9,389 nucleotides of DNA from Bordetella parapertussis (GCA_945863085.1 CAMBCD010000083.1:1-9389), one strand, 5' to 3'; positions 1 to 6,313 are shown, counted from the first letter of the stretch. Numbers and translations are program-made. Notes: generated by a model from the letters alone, not told the origin.

Positions 1-222
1 TGGCGGCGGTACTGGTTTTACGGCAGGCGGTGGTGGCGGCTCGGCCCGCGGCGGCGCCGCTGTCGGCAGGTCGCGCCAGAGATCGACGACTACCGCGGTG
101 TCGATCTGCTTATGCTGCCAGCTCACGCCGAACACCAGCAGGATCAGGAACAGCACATGCATCACGAAGGCCAGCCCGCTGGCGAGGGCCTGATCGCGGG
201 AGCTGATCGCGGCAGTGGTCAT
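1..222 (-). CDS. tolA: TolA, N-terminal part (cut by left window edge)
   Basis: Tol-Pal protein TolA, the periplasm-spanning arm that links the inner-membrane TolQR motor to TolB/Pal at the outer membrane during cell constriction. Only the first 74 codons are in the window, and the frame is open to base 1. The ATG at 220-222 is followed by a short cytoplasmic stretch and one membrane anchor at about residues 13-36 (LASGLAFVMHVLFLILLVFG). His22 lies in the helix where TolA is known to contact TolQR. The anchor ends in GVSWQHK, a familiar TolA juxtamembrane pattern. A short segment then leads into a Pro/Ala-rich linker (residues 55-74) that would precede the long helical domain II. The gene is last in the visible tolQRA order. 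It is separated from tolR by 86 AT-rich bases and has no strong Shine-Dalgarno: the nearest purine run, GGAAAAAA, ends about 10 bases upstream. The identity is inferred from the anchor plus gene order, since the diagnostic C-terminal domain is outside. Confidence 0.9.
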   Translation of the reverse strand, partial: MTTAAISSRDQALASGLAFVMHVLFLILLVFGVSWQHKQIDTAVVVDLWRDLPTAAPPRAEPPPPPAVKPVPPP

Positions 223-239
223 TGATTATTGATTTTTTC

Positions 240-287
240 CAAAAACATGGCGGCCTAATTTGCCAAATGAGCAGAGGCATGTTTTTG
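240..287. repeat. 10-bp inverted repeat in the tolR-tolA spacer
   Basis: Perfect 10-bp arms, CAAAAACATG at 240-249 and CATGTTTTTG at 278-287, are separated by 28 bases. Inside the loop is a further small inverted pair, ATTTG/CAAAT, at 258-268. In the tolRA transcript the hairpin would end 17 bases before the tolA start codon. No U-run follows it on either strand, so it does not look like a standard intrinsic terminator. A structure affecting tolA translation or mRNA processing is possible but is inference. Confidence 0.5.
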
Positions 288-308
288 CCATTATTTGTGC
301 AATTTTCA

Positions 309-728
309 TTAATTACCGGGACGTACCAGCAGCCCCACCCGCTGCACGTTGTTCCGTTGCAGTGTATCCATCACTTCGACCACTTTTTCGTAGAGCACAC
401 CCTTGTCCGCCGCAATCACCACCGCCTGCTCCGGATTCCGCGACTGCCGTTCCTTGATCAGGGCGATCACCTCGTCCCACTTCACTTTGCGATCCGCCTT
501 GCCGTCCTGGTCACGAAACGTCAGGTCGCCCTTTTTGTCGATCATGATCTGCAGCGGTGGAACCTTGATCTCGGATGACTTGCCTACCGACGGCAAATCG
601 ACCTTGCTCGGATTCATCATCGGCGCGGTGACCATGAAAATCACCAGCAGCACCAGCATCACGTCGATGTACGGCACGACATTGATCTGGTTCATCAGGC
701 GGCGGCCGCTGCGTTTTTCGATCAGCAT
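309..728 (-). CDS. tolR: TolR, proton-channel/plug subunit of the Tol-Pal motor
   Basis: ExbD/TolR-family inner-membrane protein of 139 residues, close to the usual ~140. With TolQ it uses the proton motive force to energise TolA. The N-terminus is cytoplasmic and basic, then one membrane helix spans about residues 17-36 (VVPYIDVMLVLLVIFMVTAP). It carries the essential membrane aspartate Asp22, equivalent to E. coli Asp23. The rest is a periplasmic domain rich in charged residues that ends in the expected beta strand (VQRVGLLVRP). The form MNQINVVPYIDVMLVLL is typical of betaproteobacterial TolR. The ATG at 726-728 is the only plausible start: a TGA lies in frame seven codons upstream. It lies 22 bases after the tolQ stop. 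No clear Shine-Dalgarno precedes it, so coupling to tolQ translation is likely. Confidence 0.96.
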   Translation of the reverse strand: MLIEKRSGRRLMNQINVVPYIDVMLVLLVIFMVTAPMMNPSKVDLPSVGKSSEIKVPPLQIMIDKKGDLTFRDQDGKADRKVKWDEVIALIKERQSRNPEQAVVIAADKGVLYEKVVEVMDTLQRNNVQRVGLLVRPGN

Positions 729-750
729 GTCAGGACTTGTGATCAGTCAT

Positions 751-1434
751 TTAATGCACCTGCCGCTGCAGGATGTTGGAAAATTCTTCGGTGAAGGAAT
801 CGAAACGGATCGCCAACTGGTTCACGTCCCCCGCAAAACGGTTGTAGGCGACCACCGCGGGAATCGCCGCAAAGAGGCCGATGGCGGTGGCGATCAGCGC
901 TTCGGCGATGCCGGGTGCCACATGGCTCAGCGTCGCCTGGCCGACATTGGCCAGCCCGCGGAAGGAATTCATGATGCCCCACACCGTGCCGAGCAGGCCG
1001 ACGTACGGGCTGACCGAGCCGACCGTGGCCAGGAAGGACAGCGAGGATTCCAGCTTGTCCATTTCACGCTGGTAGGTGGCGCGCATCGCGCGCCGCGTAC
1101 TGTCCATCAGGGCGCCGACGTCGACGCCGGGCTCACGCCGGTGCTTGGTGAATTCGCGGAAACCGGATTCAAAAATGCGCTCGAGGCTGCCCGCGGAATC
1201 CCGCGCATTGACCGCGCGCTGGAACAGGTCCTTCAGATCGGCACCGCTCCAGAACTGGCGTTCGAACTCGGCGGTCTGCCGGACAGTGCGGCGCAGCGTG
1301 AATATCTTGAGAAAAATGTAGTACCAGGAAATGAGCGATGACAGCAGCAGGACCAGCATCACCAGCTGCACCGGAACGCTCGCGCCGGTGATCAGGCTGA
1401 GCACGGACATGTCATGAGTAAGCGTTGCGTTCAA
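751..1434 (-). CDS. tolQ: TolQ, stator subunit of the Tol-Pal motor
   Basis: MotA/TolQ/ExbB-family inner-membrane protein of 227 residues (E. coli 230), which forms the pentameric proton-driven stator around the TolR helices. Three membrane helices are visible: about 20-45, 134-157 (in the segment TVGSVSPYVGLLGTVWGIMN) and 172-198 (APGIAEALIATAIGLFAAIP). The two pore threonines are Thr150 and Thr183, equivalent to E. coli Thr145 and Thr178. A large cytoplasmic loop with basic and acidic residues lies between helices 1 and 2. The chosen start is TTG at 1432-1434, which overlaps the ybgC TGA stop as TTGA. It has AGGAA seven bases upstream. The alternative ATG at 1408-1410 would give 219 residues but has no purine-rich site before it. 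The N-terminus from the TTG (MNATLTHDMSVLSLI) also resembles other betaproteobacterial TolQ starts. The protein identity is certain and the start is probable. Confidence 0.96.
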   Translation of the reverse strand: MNATLTHDMSVLSLITGASVPVQLVMLVLLLSSLISWYYIFLKIFTLRRTVRQTAEFERQFWSGADLKDLFQRAVNARDSAGSLERIFESGFREFTKHRREPGVDVGALMDSTRRAMRATYQREMDKLESSLSFLATVGSVSPYVGLLGTVWGIMNSFRGLANVGQATLSHVAPGIAEALIATAIGLFAAIPAVVAYNRFAGDVNQLAIRFDSFTEEFSNILQRQVH

Positions 1435-1943
1435 TTTTCCGTTCCTGTTTTTCGTTCAGTCTTTTCGTTCTGTCTTTTTTCTATTGTTGTATGCATCGCG
1501 TCGGGCATGCGGGCCGGCCTGAACGTGCCGGTGCTGACGCACACGACCTCGACCTCCGCCCGCGCAATCTCCTCGTTCCCGCGCAGCACCTGCTGCAAAA
1601 ACCGGATGCGGCTGCCGCCGACGTTAACGACTTCCACGGTGACCTGCAAGCTGTCGTTGAACCGCGACGGTTTCAGGTATTTGATGTTCACCGCGTGCAC
1701 CACGAACAGCACGCCGTCCTTCTCCGCCATTTCCGGTTGTTCGAAACCCATCGCACGCAGCCACTCGGTACGTGCACGCTCCATGAAGCCCAGATAGTTC
1801 GCATAAAACACCACGCCGCCGGCATCGGTGTCTTCGTAATAAACGCGGATCGGCCAGGAAAAGGGTGGATGTGCCGCTGCGGCGGCGTGCGGAGCAACTG
1901 AAGGCGATGCGGGCAAATGCCGCCGTTTTGGCGATTTATTCAA
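1431..1943 (-). CDS. ybgC: YbgC, hotdog-fold acyl-CoA thioesterase of the Tol-Pal cluster
   Basis: Cytoplasmic 4-hydroxybenzoyl-CoA thioesterase family protein that hydrolyses acyl-CoA thioesters. In E. coli it is linked to phospholipid metabolism and is the first gene of the tol-pal cluster. The signature YYEDTDAGGVVFYANYLGFM is at residues 35-54, with the catalytic aspartate at Asp40 (E. coli Asp18). The core ends near residue 142 (VSTGTFRPARMP). At 170 residues it is longer than E. coli YbgC (134). About 22 extra Ala/Pro-rich residues stand before the core, and a Lys/Glu-rich tail (KRQNEKTERKTGTEN) is encoded by a 13-bp tandem repeat. The first possible start is TTG at 1941-1943, directly after an in-frame TAA. 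There is no ATG or GTG before the core and no convincing Shine-Dalgarno. A second TTG at codon 10 is an alternative, so the true N-terminus is uncertain. The stop overlaps the tolQ start as TTGA. Confidence 0.93.
   Translation of the reverse strand: MNKSPKRRHLPASPSVAPHAAAAAHPPFSWPIRVYYEDTDAGGVVFYANYLGFMERARTEWLRAMGFEQPEMAEKDGVLFVVHAVNIKYLKPSRFNDSLQVTVEVVNVGGSRIRFLQQVLRGNEEIARAEVEVVCVSTGTFRPARMPDAMHTTIEKRQNEKTERKTGTEN
1435..1474. repeat. Three tandem copies of a ~13-bp repeat at the ybgC/tolQ junction
   Basis: On the plus strand, TTTTCGTTCTGTC (1462-1474) and TTTTCGTTCAGTC (1449-1461) are adjacent and differ at one base. A looser third copy, TTTTCCGTTCCTGT, fills 1435-1448. On the coding strand the units read GAC(A/T)GAACGAAAA. 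Because the unit is 13 bases, successive copies shift frame, so the encoded YbgC tail is not an obvious peptide repeat. Confidence 0.75.
1442..1446 (-). promoter_or_regulatory. Shine-Dalgarno site supporting the TTG start of tolQ
   Basis: AGGAA on the minus strand lies seven bases before the TTG at 1434, inside the last codons of ybgC. It is the best ribosome-binding site in the tol part of the window and favours TTG over the downstream ATG at 1410. It lies within the third, degenerate copy of the 13-bp tandem repeat. Confidence 0.6.
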
Positions 1944-1949
1944 TTAAAA

Positions 1950-1971
1950 CAATATGTTATATAACAAATTG
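1950..1971. repeat. 22-bp near-perfect palindrome between ruvB and ybgC
   Basis: Half-sites CAATATGTTAT (1950-1960) and ATAACAAATTG (1961-1971) match in 10 of 11 positions, with a perfect 12-bp core TGTTATATAACA. It begins directly after the ruvB stop codon (1972-1974) and fills most of the 28-base gap to the ybgC start. It is strikingly AT-rich in a GC-rich region. The symmetry has no loop, which suits a dimeric DNA-binding protein better than an RNA hairpin. It could be an operator or promoter element for ybgC-tolQRA; no strong -35/-10 pair was found. Confidence 0.55.
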
Positions 1972-3024
1972 TCATGGCGTCGGTGTGCCGGAATTCCACA
2001 AATCCCGTAATCCGTCGCCGCGCGGCTCGGCCAGGCCGAAATGGCGGTAAGCCGCGGCAGTGGCCACACGCCCGCGCGGGGTGCGCTGCAGGTAACCCTG
2101 CTGAATCAGGTAGGGCTCCAGCACGTCTTCAATGGTGTCGCGCTCCTCGCCGATCGCAGCGGCCAGATTCTCGACACCGACCGGCCCGCCACCGAACTTT
2201 TCGATCACCGCCTGCAGCAGCTTGCGGTCCATGACATCCAGGCCGACCGCGTCAACATCAAGCATTTTCAGCGCATCATCGGCGACTGTGCGCGTGATGC
2301 GTCCGTCAGCACGCACCTCGGCAAAATCGCGGACGCGGCGCAGCAGGCGGTTGGAAATGCGCGGTGTGCCGCGCGAACGGCCGGCAATTTCGCGCGCACC
2401 GCCTGCATCCATCCCGACTTCCAGCAGCCGTGCCGAACGCTCGGCAATCCGAGTCAACTCATCCGTGGTGTAAAACTCCAGCCGGGCAACGATGCCAAAG
2501 CGGTCACGCAGCGGATTGGTCAGCATTCCCGCGCGCGTAGTGGCACCAACCAGCGTGAACGGCGGCAGATCGAGCTTGACGGAACGCGCCGCCGGGCCCT
2601 CGCCGATCATGATGTCGATCTGGAAATCCTCCAGCGCCGGATACAGTATTTCCTCGACCACCGGTGACAGGCGGTGGATCTCGTCGATGAACAACACGTC
2701 GTTCGGTTCGAGGTTGGTCAGTATTGCCGCGAGGTCGCCGGCGCGCTCGAGCACCGGGCCCGAGGTGTGGCGCAGGTTGACGCCCATCTCGCGCGCGATG
2801 ATGTGGGCAAGTGTTGTTTTGCCCAGACCTGGCGGGCCAAACAGCAACACGTGATCGAGCGGCTCGCTGCGTTTGCGCGCGGCCTCGATGAATATCGACA
2901 GCTGGCCGCGGATTTTTTCCTGGCCCACATATTCATCCAGCGCCTTGGGCCGCAATGCGCGCTCGAACACCTCTTCCTGGGCGGAAGCCGGTGCGGCGGC
3001 AATCAGGCGGTCGGTTTCGATCAT
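1972..3024 (-). CDS. ruvB: RuvB, Holliday-junction branch-migration ATPase
   Basis: Hexameric AAA+ motor that, with RuvA, drives branch migration of Holliday junctions in recombinational repair. It has 350 residues, close to the family norm of 335-350. Visible motifs in order: Walker [10 protein letters not shown] at 63-71; Walker B LFIDEIH at 111-117 with Asp114/Glu115; the beta-hairpin that contacts RuvA around 125-150; sensor 1 [11 protein letters not shown] at 158-168; the arginine-finger box LRDRFG at 172-177; and a C-terminal winged-helix DNA-binding domain from about residue 260 ([19 protein letters not shown], then [10 protein letters not shown]). The ATG at 3022-3024 gives the usual MIETDRLI start. 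It lies 19 bases after the ruvA stop, with an A-rich run but no Shine-Dalgarno. No LexA-type CTGT-N8-ACAG box was seen, so SOS control is not evident. Confidence 0.98.
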   Translation of the reverse strand: MIETDRLIAAAPASAQEEVFERALRPKALDEYVGQEKIRGQLSIFIEAARKRSEPLDHVLLFGPPGLGKTTLAHIIAREMGVNLRHTSGPVLERAGDLAAILTNLEPNDVLFIDEIHRLSPVVEEILYPALEDFQIDIMIGEGPAARSVKLDLPPFTLVGATTRAGMLTNPLRDRFGIVARLEFYTTDELTRIAERSARLLEVGMDAGGAREIAGRSRGTPRISNRLLRRVRDFAEVRADGRITRTVADDALKMLDVDAVGLDVMDRKLLQAVIEKFGGGPVGVENLAAAIGEERDTIEDVLEPYLIQQGYLQRTPRGRVATAAAYRHFGLAEPRGDGLRDLWNSGTPTP

Positions 3025-3043
3025 GTTTTTTTATGACTGACGT

Positions 3044-3625
3044 TCATGACTTCGACAACAGTTTCAGCGCCTGGCGGATACCTTCGGTCACCGACACTCC
3101 GGCCGGCAGTTTTTCCACCGCCCAGTTCACTTCACGGTCATTGTAACCAAGCGCGCTCAGTGCATTGACGATGTCGCCGGTGCCAGGTGCAGCCACGCCG
3201 CCTGCGGACGAGTCCCCGGCCTTGAAGTCGAGGCGGTCGCGCAGCTCCAGCAACAGGCGCTCCGCGGTTTTTTTGCCAATGCCGGGGATTTTGGTCATGC
3301 GCGCGATGTCCTGCCCTCGCACCGCCTCGCGCAACTCGGCCACCGACAGGCCCGACAGCACCGATAACGCAGTGCGCGCACCGATGCCGGAAATTTTGAT
3401 CAACTGGCGAAACAGCGCACGTTCGGCTTCGGTGGCAAAACCGTACAGCAGATGCGCATCCTCGCGCACGATCAACTGGGTATACAGGGTGACTTCGGCG
3501 CCGGTCGCCGGCAGCTGGTAGAGCGTACTCATCGGCACGTCGATTTCATAACCGATGCCGTTCACGTCCACCGTGATTTGCGGCGGCTGTTTGGTCAGCA
3601 AACGTCCTGATACGCGGCCGATCAT
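3044..3625 (-). CDS. ruvA: RuvA, Holliday-junction binding protein
   Basis: Tetrameric protein that binds and flattens Holliday junctions and recruits RuvB. It has 193 residues (E. coli 203). Domain I (about 1-63) is the OB-fold beginning [10 protein letters not shown], with the acidic pin Glu55-Asp56 in [11 protein letters not shown]. Domain II carries two helix-hairpin-helix motifs: [10 protein letters not shown] at 78-87 and [13 protein letters not shown] at 113-125. After a flexible Ser/Ala/Gly linker (about 136-147), domain III ([20 protein letters not shown]) contacts RuvB. The ATG start overlaps the stop of the upstream 52-codon remnant as ATGA. A GGGAG lies 13 bases upstream, rather far for a ribosome-binding site, so translational coupling is plausible. 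ruvA is separated from ruvC here by about 1.35 kb of glycosyltransferase sequence. Confidence 0.97.
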   Translation of the reverse strand: MIGRVSGRLLTKQPPQITVDVNGIGYEIDVPMSTLYQLPATGAEVTLYTQLIVREDAHLLYGFATEAERALFRQLIKISGIGARTALSVLSGLSVAELREAVRGQDIARMTKIPGIGKKTAERLLLELRDRLDFKAGDSSAGGVAAPGTGDIVNALSALGYNDREVNWAVEKLPAGVSVTEGIRQALKLLSKS

Positions 3626-3780
3626 GGACTGGGTCCGGCTCCCGGTAAGGCCAAGGCTTCGATGCGGGCAATCGCCCGGTCCGTCATTGTACCAACAGAC
3701 GGTCCGGCATGACGTTGCGCCAGCGCAGCCGCATTGCAGCGGAAATTACCATCATGCCACGCCGACAGGATGCGGATCAT
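3622..3780 (-). pseudogene. 52-codon mini-ORF: internally deleted remnant of a second glycosyltransferase copy
   Basis: This intact ATG-to-TGA frame fills the whole gap between the glycosyltransferase and ruvA. Its ATG overlaps the glycosyltransferase stop as ATGA, and its TGA overlaps the ruvA start as ATGA. The product begins MIRILSAW, against MSRILLAW in the neighbour. From Asp10 onward it aligns without gaps to the glycosyltransferase C-terminus from Asp360: NAAALAQRH against GARAFASRH, then AIARIEA against VIACIEA at the same distance. The DNA agrees: 14 of 15 bases at the starts (3766-3780 and 4962-4976) and 17 of 18 near the ends (3655-3672 and 3801-3818). The simplest reading is a tandem paralogue that lost about 350 middle codons, including the donor-binding site. 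It cannot be a working glycosyltransferase. It may still be translated and may couple ruvA translation. Independent origin as a small gene is possible but less likely given matches at both ends. Confidence 0.7.
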
Positions 3781-3818
3781 GCGGTCGGCACCGCGCAACG
3801 GGCTTCGATGCAGGCAAT
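3655..3818. repeat. Direct repeat pair at the 3' ends of glycosyltransferase and remnant
   Basis: GGCTTCGATGCGGGCAAT at 3655-3672 and GGCTTCGATGCAGGCAAT at 3801-3818 match in 17 of 18 bases. They encode IARIEA and IACIEA in the two neighbouring reading frames. They lie 146 bases apart, in the same frame and at nearly the same distance from the two stop codons. Confidence 0.8.
3686..3694 (-). promoter_or_regulatory. Possible extended -10 promoter element for ruvAB
   Basis: On the minus strand, TGGTACAAT reads as an extended -10 (TG-N-TACAAT, five of six bases matching TATAAT) about 60 bases before the ruvA ATG. No good -35 hexamer lies 16-18 bases upstream. It could let ruvAB be transcribed apart from the upstream genes. 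The match is short and may be chance. Confidence 0.25.
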
Positions 3819-4976
3819 GACCTGTTCTGCGATTGCATCAGCGACATCATCCCGATGACGACTGGCAAAAGCACGCGCGCCGACGGAATACCGGCTGTCC
3901 GAAAGCATCTCTGCCAGCACACCGGCGAAATCGGGATGGTCCTGCTCCGGGTGTATCAGTGCGCCAACTCCGATGCGCTGCAACGCCATTGCAAAGAGGA
4001 AGTTTTCGAGCTGTTTTGGCAACATCAATACCGGCACACCCGCCTGAAGTGCCGCCAATGCCGCTCCCGGACCATGGGTCACGCAAAGATCCGCTTGCGT
4101 CAGCAGGCGGACCATGTCCACGGGTTCACTGGAGGCATGCACTCCCAGCGCAGACATCAGCCCCAGAAACTTCTGGTCAGCGCCCGGTATATGGGCAATA
4201 ACACGGGTGCCGCCGGCTGCAAGTGCGCGCATGCCTGCCTCGACATGCGGGTAATTCCCGTGCAGATAGACCAGGATCCGCTTGCCCGTGCCTTGAGGCC
4301 ATGCCGGCATCGCGGTGCCTGTACTGTGCCCGTTCAGTCCGAGATAGATCGCGGTATCCCGCGATCCGTAGGGATCCGTCTCGGGAACCCCGAGAAAAAA
4401 CTGCGACGCGCCGGAAAAAATCTCGTGGATCGCCGCAATCGGCCGCGCCCCGACCGGCAATGACGCATTCACTGCGCCAATTACCCGCGCGTCGCTGTCG
4501 GTCAGTCGCGCCACCGGAACCTGCGTCCATTGCCGCATATTCGGCGTCGGATGAATATTCGGCGGCACGGCAAACGGACTGCCAATGACGGCCGTCGGAA
4601 TTCCGGCAAGGCGGGCTGCAATCAGCGCTGTCGGCGCATGGTCGGCAATCAGCAGATCCGTGCGCGTCGCATCGAGCAAGGCACGCCATGCCGCAGCCAT
4701 CGCCTGCAGCATCGGCGGATCAAGGTAGCCGTAGCGCATCAGGATCTCGGCAAAATTCAGTGGCGGCTCCTGCAGGCCGCCGTAAGTATTCAGGCACAGC
4801 GGCGCCTGGTGCACGGTAATCGGCAGCCCGCCGATCGCCCTGTGCGCGTTGCCGATCTCGCGTGCGGCAATATGCAAGGTGTGCCCGCGCTCCAGCAGCC
4901 GGGGTGCAAGGCCCAGAAAATGCGAAAGGTGCCCGAACCCGGTGCCCAGTTCCCAGGCCAGCAGGATGCGGCTCAT
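3766..4976. repeat. Direct repeat pair at the 5' ends of glycosyltransferase and remnant
   Basis: CAGGATGCGGATCAT at 3766-3780 and CAGGATGCGGCTCAT at 4962-4976 match in 14 of 15 bases. Each includes the start codon of its gene. The matching extends weakly to codon 8, with 20 of 24 bases identical over the first 24 coding bases. The entry spans both copies; only the two ends are repeats. Confidence 0.75.
3777..4976 (-). CDS. GT-B glycosyltransferase, UGT/MGT (YjiC-like) type
   Basis: Probable cytoplasmic GT1-type glycosyltransferase of 399 residues moving a sugar from a nucleotide donor to an unknown acceptor. The N-terminal Rossmann half begins [20 protein letters not shown], with the Gly-His (His16) where GT1 enzymes keep their catalytic base, followed by [19 protein letters not shown]. 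Residues [20 protein letters not shown] (about 115-134) fit the acceptor domain. The C-terminal half holds a donor-site motif like the PSPG box: [20 protein letters not shown] (about 294-313, His301), then [11 protein letters not shown] and GVG. No signal peptide is seen. The ATG overlaps the ruvC stop as ATGA, and the TGA overlaps the next mini-ORF as ATGA, so it is embedded in the ruv transcript. The open frame continues upstream into ruvC, but family length and the MSRILLAW start fix the ATG at 4976. Base composition resembles its neighbours. The acceptor cannot be predicted; a glycolipid, or a lipid or macrolide-like acceptor, would suit the family. Confidence 0.85.
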   Translation of the reverse strand: MSRILLAWELGTGFGHLSHFLGLAPRLLERGHTLHIAAREIGNAHRAIGGLPITVHQAPLCLNTYGGLQEPPLNFAEILMRYGYLDPPMLQAMAAAWRALLDATRTDLLIADHAPTALIAARLAGIPTAVIGSPFAVPPNIHPTPNMRQWTQVPVARLTDSDARVIGAVNASLPVGARPIAAIHEIFSGASQFFLGVPETDPYGSRDTAIYLGLNGHSTGTAMPAWPQGTGKRILVYLHGNYPHVEAGMRALAAGGTRVIAHIPGADQKFLGLMSALGVHASSEPVDMVRLLTQADLCVTHGPGAALAALQAGVPVLMLPKQLENFLFAMALQRIGVGALIHPEQDHPDFAGVLAEMLSDSRYSVGARAFASRHRDDVADAIAEQVIACIEARCAVPTA

Positions 4977-5509
4977 CGCAAGCGCCCTGCCCGTCGCCGG
5001 TGACCTGCGCCAACCCCGCCGTAACCCTGTCCACCGTGCGCATGGCAGATCGCGCAGGCCAGCGCATCGGCGGCATCGGGGCTGGGATCGCCGGCGAGTT
5101 TCAGCAGGCGCCGCACCATGGCCTGCACCTGTTCTTTTTTCGCCTTGCCGGCACCGACAACAGCCTGCTTGACCTGCAGCGCGGTGTACTCGGCCACCGG
5201 CAACGCGCTCGCCACCGCGGCACAGATCGCCGCACCGCGGGCCTGCCCGAGCAGCAGCGTTGACTGGGGATTGATGTTGACGAACACCTGCTCGATGGCC
5301 ACGCACTGCGGGCGGGTGGCAGCAATCACTTCCTGCAGGCCTTCAAGCAGCACCTTGATGCGCTGGGGCAGTTCACCTTCGCCGCTGCGGATACAACCGC
5401 TGGTGACATAGGTCAGGCGCTGACCGGTCTGTTCGATGACCCCGAAACCGGTGACGCGCAGCCCGGGGTCAATGCCGAGGATACGAAGCGTGGGGGTCGC
5501 CGCGCTCAA
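4973..5509 (-). CDS. ruvC: RuvC, Holliday-junction resolvase
   Basis: Dimeric RNase H-fold endonuclease that cuts Holliday junctions symmetrically after RuvAB branch migration. It has 178 residues (E. coli 173). All four catalytic acids are in place: Asp14 in [15 protein letters not shown], Glu73 in VAIEQVFVN, and Asp145 and Asp148 in [14 protein letters not shown]. The segment [14 protein letters not shown] at 80-93 follows the second motif as usual. The only plausible start is TTG at 5507-5509, overlapping the yebC TGA as TTGA, with six residues before the first conserved strand. The upstream Shine-Dalgarno is weak (GAG, 6-8 bases away), so coupling to yebC is likely. The Gly/Arg-rich C-terminal tail ([17 protein letters not shown]) reaches into the glycosyltransferase start, with ATGA overlap. 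Confidence 0.97.
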   Translation of the reverse strand: MSAATPTLRILGIDPGLRVTGFGVIEQTGQRLTYVTSGCIRSGEGELPQRIKVLLEGLQEVIAATRPQCVAIEQVFVNINPQSTLLLGQARGAAICAAVASALPVAEYTALQVKQAVVGAGKAKKEQVQAMVRRLLKLAGDPSPDAADALACAICHAHGGQGYGGVGAGHRRRAGRLR

Positions 5510-6237
5510 GCGGGCTCGTCGAGGACTGCGGTGGTGTACACCTCCTGCACGTCGTCGACGGCCTCGAGGGCATCCAGGAGTTTCTGCATGCGCAGGGCGT
5601 CATCGCCGGCCAGCGCATTGTCCGTGGTCGGTTTCATGGTGACCTCGGCCAGTTCCGGTTTGAAGCCGGCTTTGAGCAGTGCGGCGCGCACCGCGGAAAA
5701 CTCGGCAGGCCCGGTGATGACTTCTATGCTGCCGTCCTCATGGGTTTCCACGTCTTCTGCGCCGGCATCGATCGCCGCATCCATCAGCTTGCTTTCATCG
5801 GTGCCCGGCGCGAACACCATCTGCCCGCAATGCCTGAACAGGAAGGCGACCGAGCCGTCGGTACCGAGGTTGCCGCCGTACTTGGTGAAGGCATGGCGCA
5901 CATCGGCCACGGTGCGGGTGCGGTTGTCGGTCATACAATCGACCATCACCGCAGCGCCACCGATGCCGTAACCTTCGTAGCGGATTTCCTCGTAATTCAC
6001 GCCCTCCAGTTCGCCGCTGCCGCGTTTGATCGCGCGCTCGACGTTGTCCTTGGGCATGTTGTTGTCGTAGGCCTTGTCCATCGCCAGCCGCAGTCGCGGG
6101 TTGGTCGCCGGATCACCCCCGCCGAGGCGTGCAGCGACGGTAATCTCCTTGATCAGGCGCGTGAAAATCTTGCCCCGCTTGGCATCCTGCCGCCCCTTGC
6201 GGTGCTGGATGTTCGCCCACTTCGAATGTCCGGCCAT
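5506..6237 (-). CDS. yebC: YebC/TACO1-family translation factor
   Basis: YebC family protein of 243 residues (usual ~245). It was long annotated as a DNA-binding regulator; recent work on the family points to a ribosome-associated factor that helps translate proline-rich stretches. The start [20 protein letters not shown] is the family signature. It is followed by [34 protein letters not shown] (about 60-73), the [20 protein letters not shown] block (about 89-108) and [16 protein letters not shown] (about 119-134). The C-terminal domain ends in the usual [16 protein letters not shown] segment. ATG at 6235-6237. The gene is first in the leftward train and its stop overlaps ruvC. The Pro-rich TolA linker encoded downstream is the kind of sequence such a factor is thought to help translate; that link is inference. 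Short direct repeats lie just upstream of the start. Confidence 0.97.
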   Translation of the reverse strand: MAGHSKWANIQHRKGRQDAKRGKIFTRLIKEITVAARLGGGDPATNPRLRLAMDKAYDNNMPKDNVERAIKRGSGELEGVNYEEIRYEGYGIGGAAVMVDCMTDNRTRTVADVRHAFTKYGGNLGTDGSVAFLFRHCGQMVFAPGTDESKLMDAAIDAGAEDVETHEDGSIEVITGPAEFSAVRAALLKAGFKPELAEVTMKPTTDNALAGDDALRMQKLLDALEAVDDVQEVYTTAVLDEPA

Positions 6238-6244
6238 GGATTTG

Positions 6245-6274
6245 CTGAAACCCCTTCTGAAACCCTGATAACCC
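6245..6274. repeat. Short direct repeats upstream of yebC
   Basis: CTGAAACCC occurs perfectly at 6245-6253 and 6257-6265, a 12-base spacing. A variant, CTGATAACCC, lies at 6265-6274. In the yebC direction they read GGGTT(T or AT)CAG three times, ending 8 bases before the ATG. They could be an operator array or part of the leader RNA. Confidence 0.5.
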
Positions 6275-6308
6275 GTTAGAATTATTCAAATTTTATCATA
6301 GCGAAATC

Positions 6309-6313
6309 AGGAA
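6309..6313 (+). promoter_or_regulatory. Shine-Dalgarno of yjgR
   Basis: AGGAA with a 6-base spacer precedes the ATG at 6320, fixing the start of the HerA-like ATPase gene. It is one of only two strong ribosome-binding sites seen in the window. Confidence 0.7.

Noticed and set aside
403..1341. 312-codon open frame on the plus strand opposite tolR and tolQ
   Set aside because: Antisense shadow of two certain membrane-protein genes in GC-rich DNA. Its translation shows no recognisable family or domain.
3047..3078. Repeated ATGAC motifs around the ruvA stop and ruvB start as an operator
   Set aside because: The copies are 5 bases long and partly coding; expected by chance.
3622..3780. LexA/SOS box before ruvA
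   Set aside because: CTGT occurs near 3697, but no ACAG lies at the required 8-base spacing.
3555..4463. 302-codon plus-strand frame opposite the glycosyltransferase
   Set aside because: Antisense to a gene with clear GT-B motifs and coupled junctions; Arg/Cys/His-rich with no domain pattern.
4977..5306. In-frame upstream extension of the glycosyltransferase through ruvC, giving a 509-residue frame
   Set aside because: This stretch lies within ruvC, whose catalytic residues are all intact in its own frame. The family start MSRILLAW and the ATGA overlap mark 4976 as the start.
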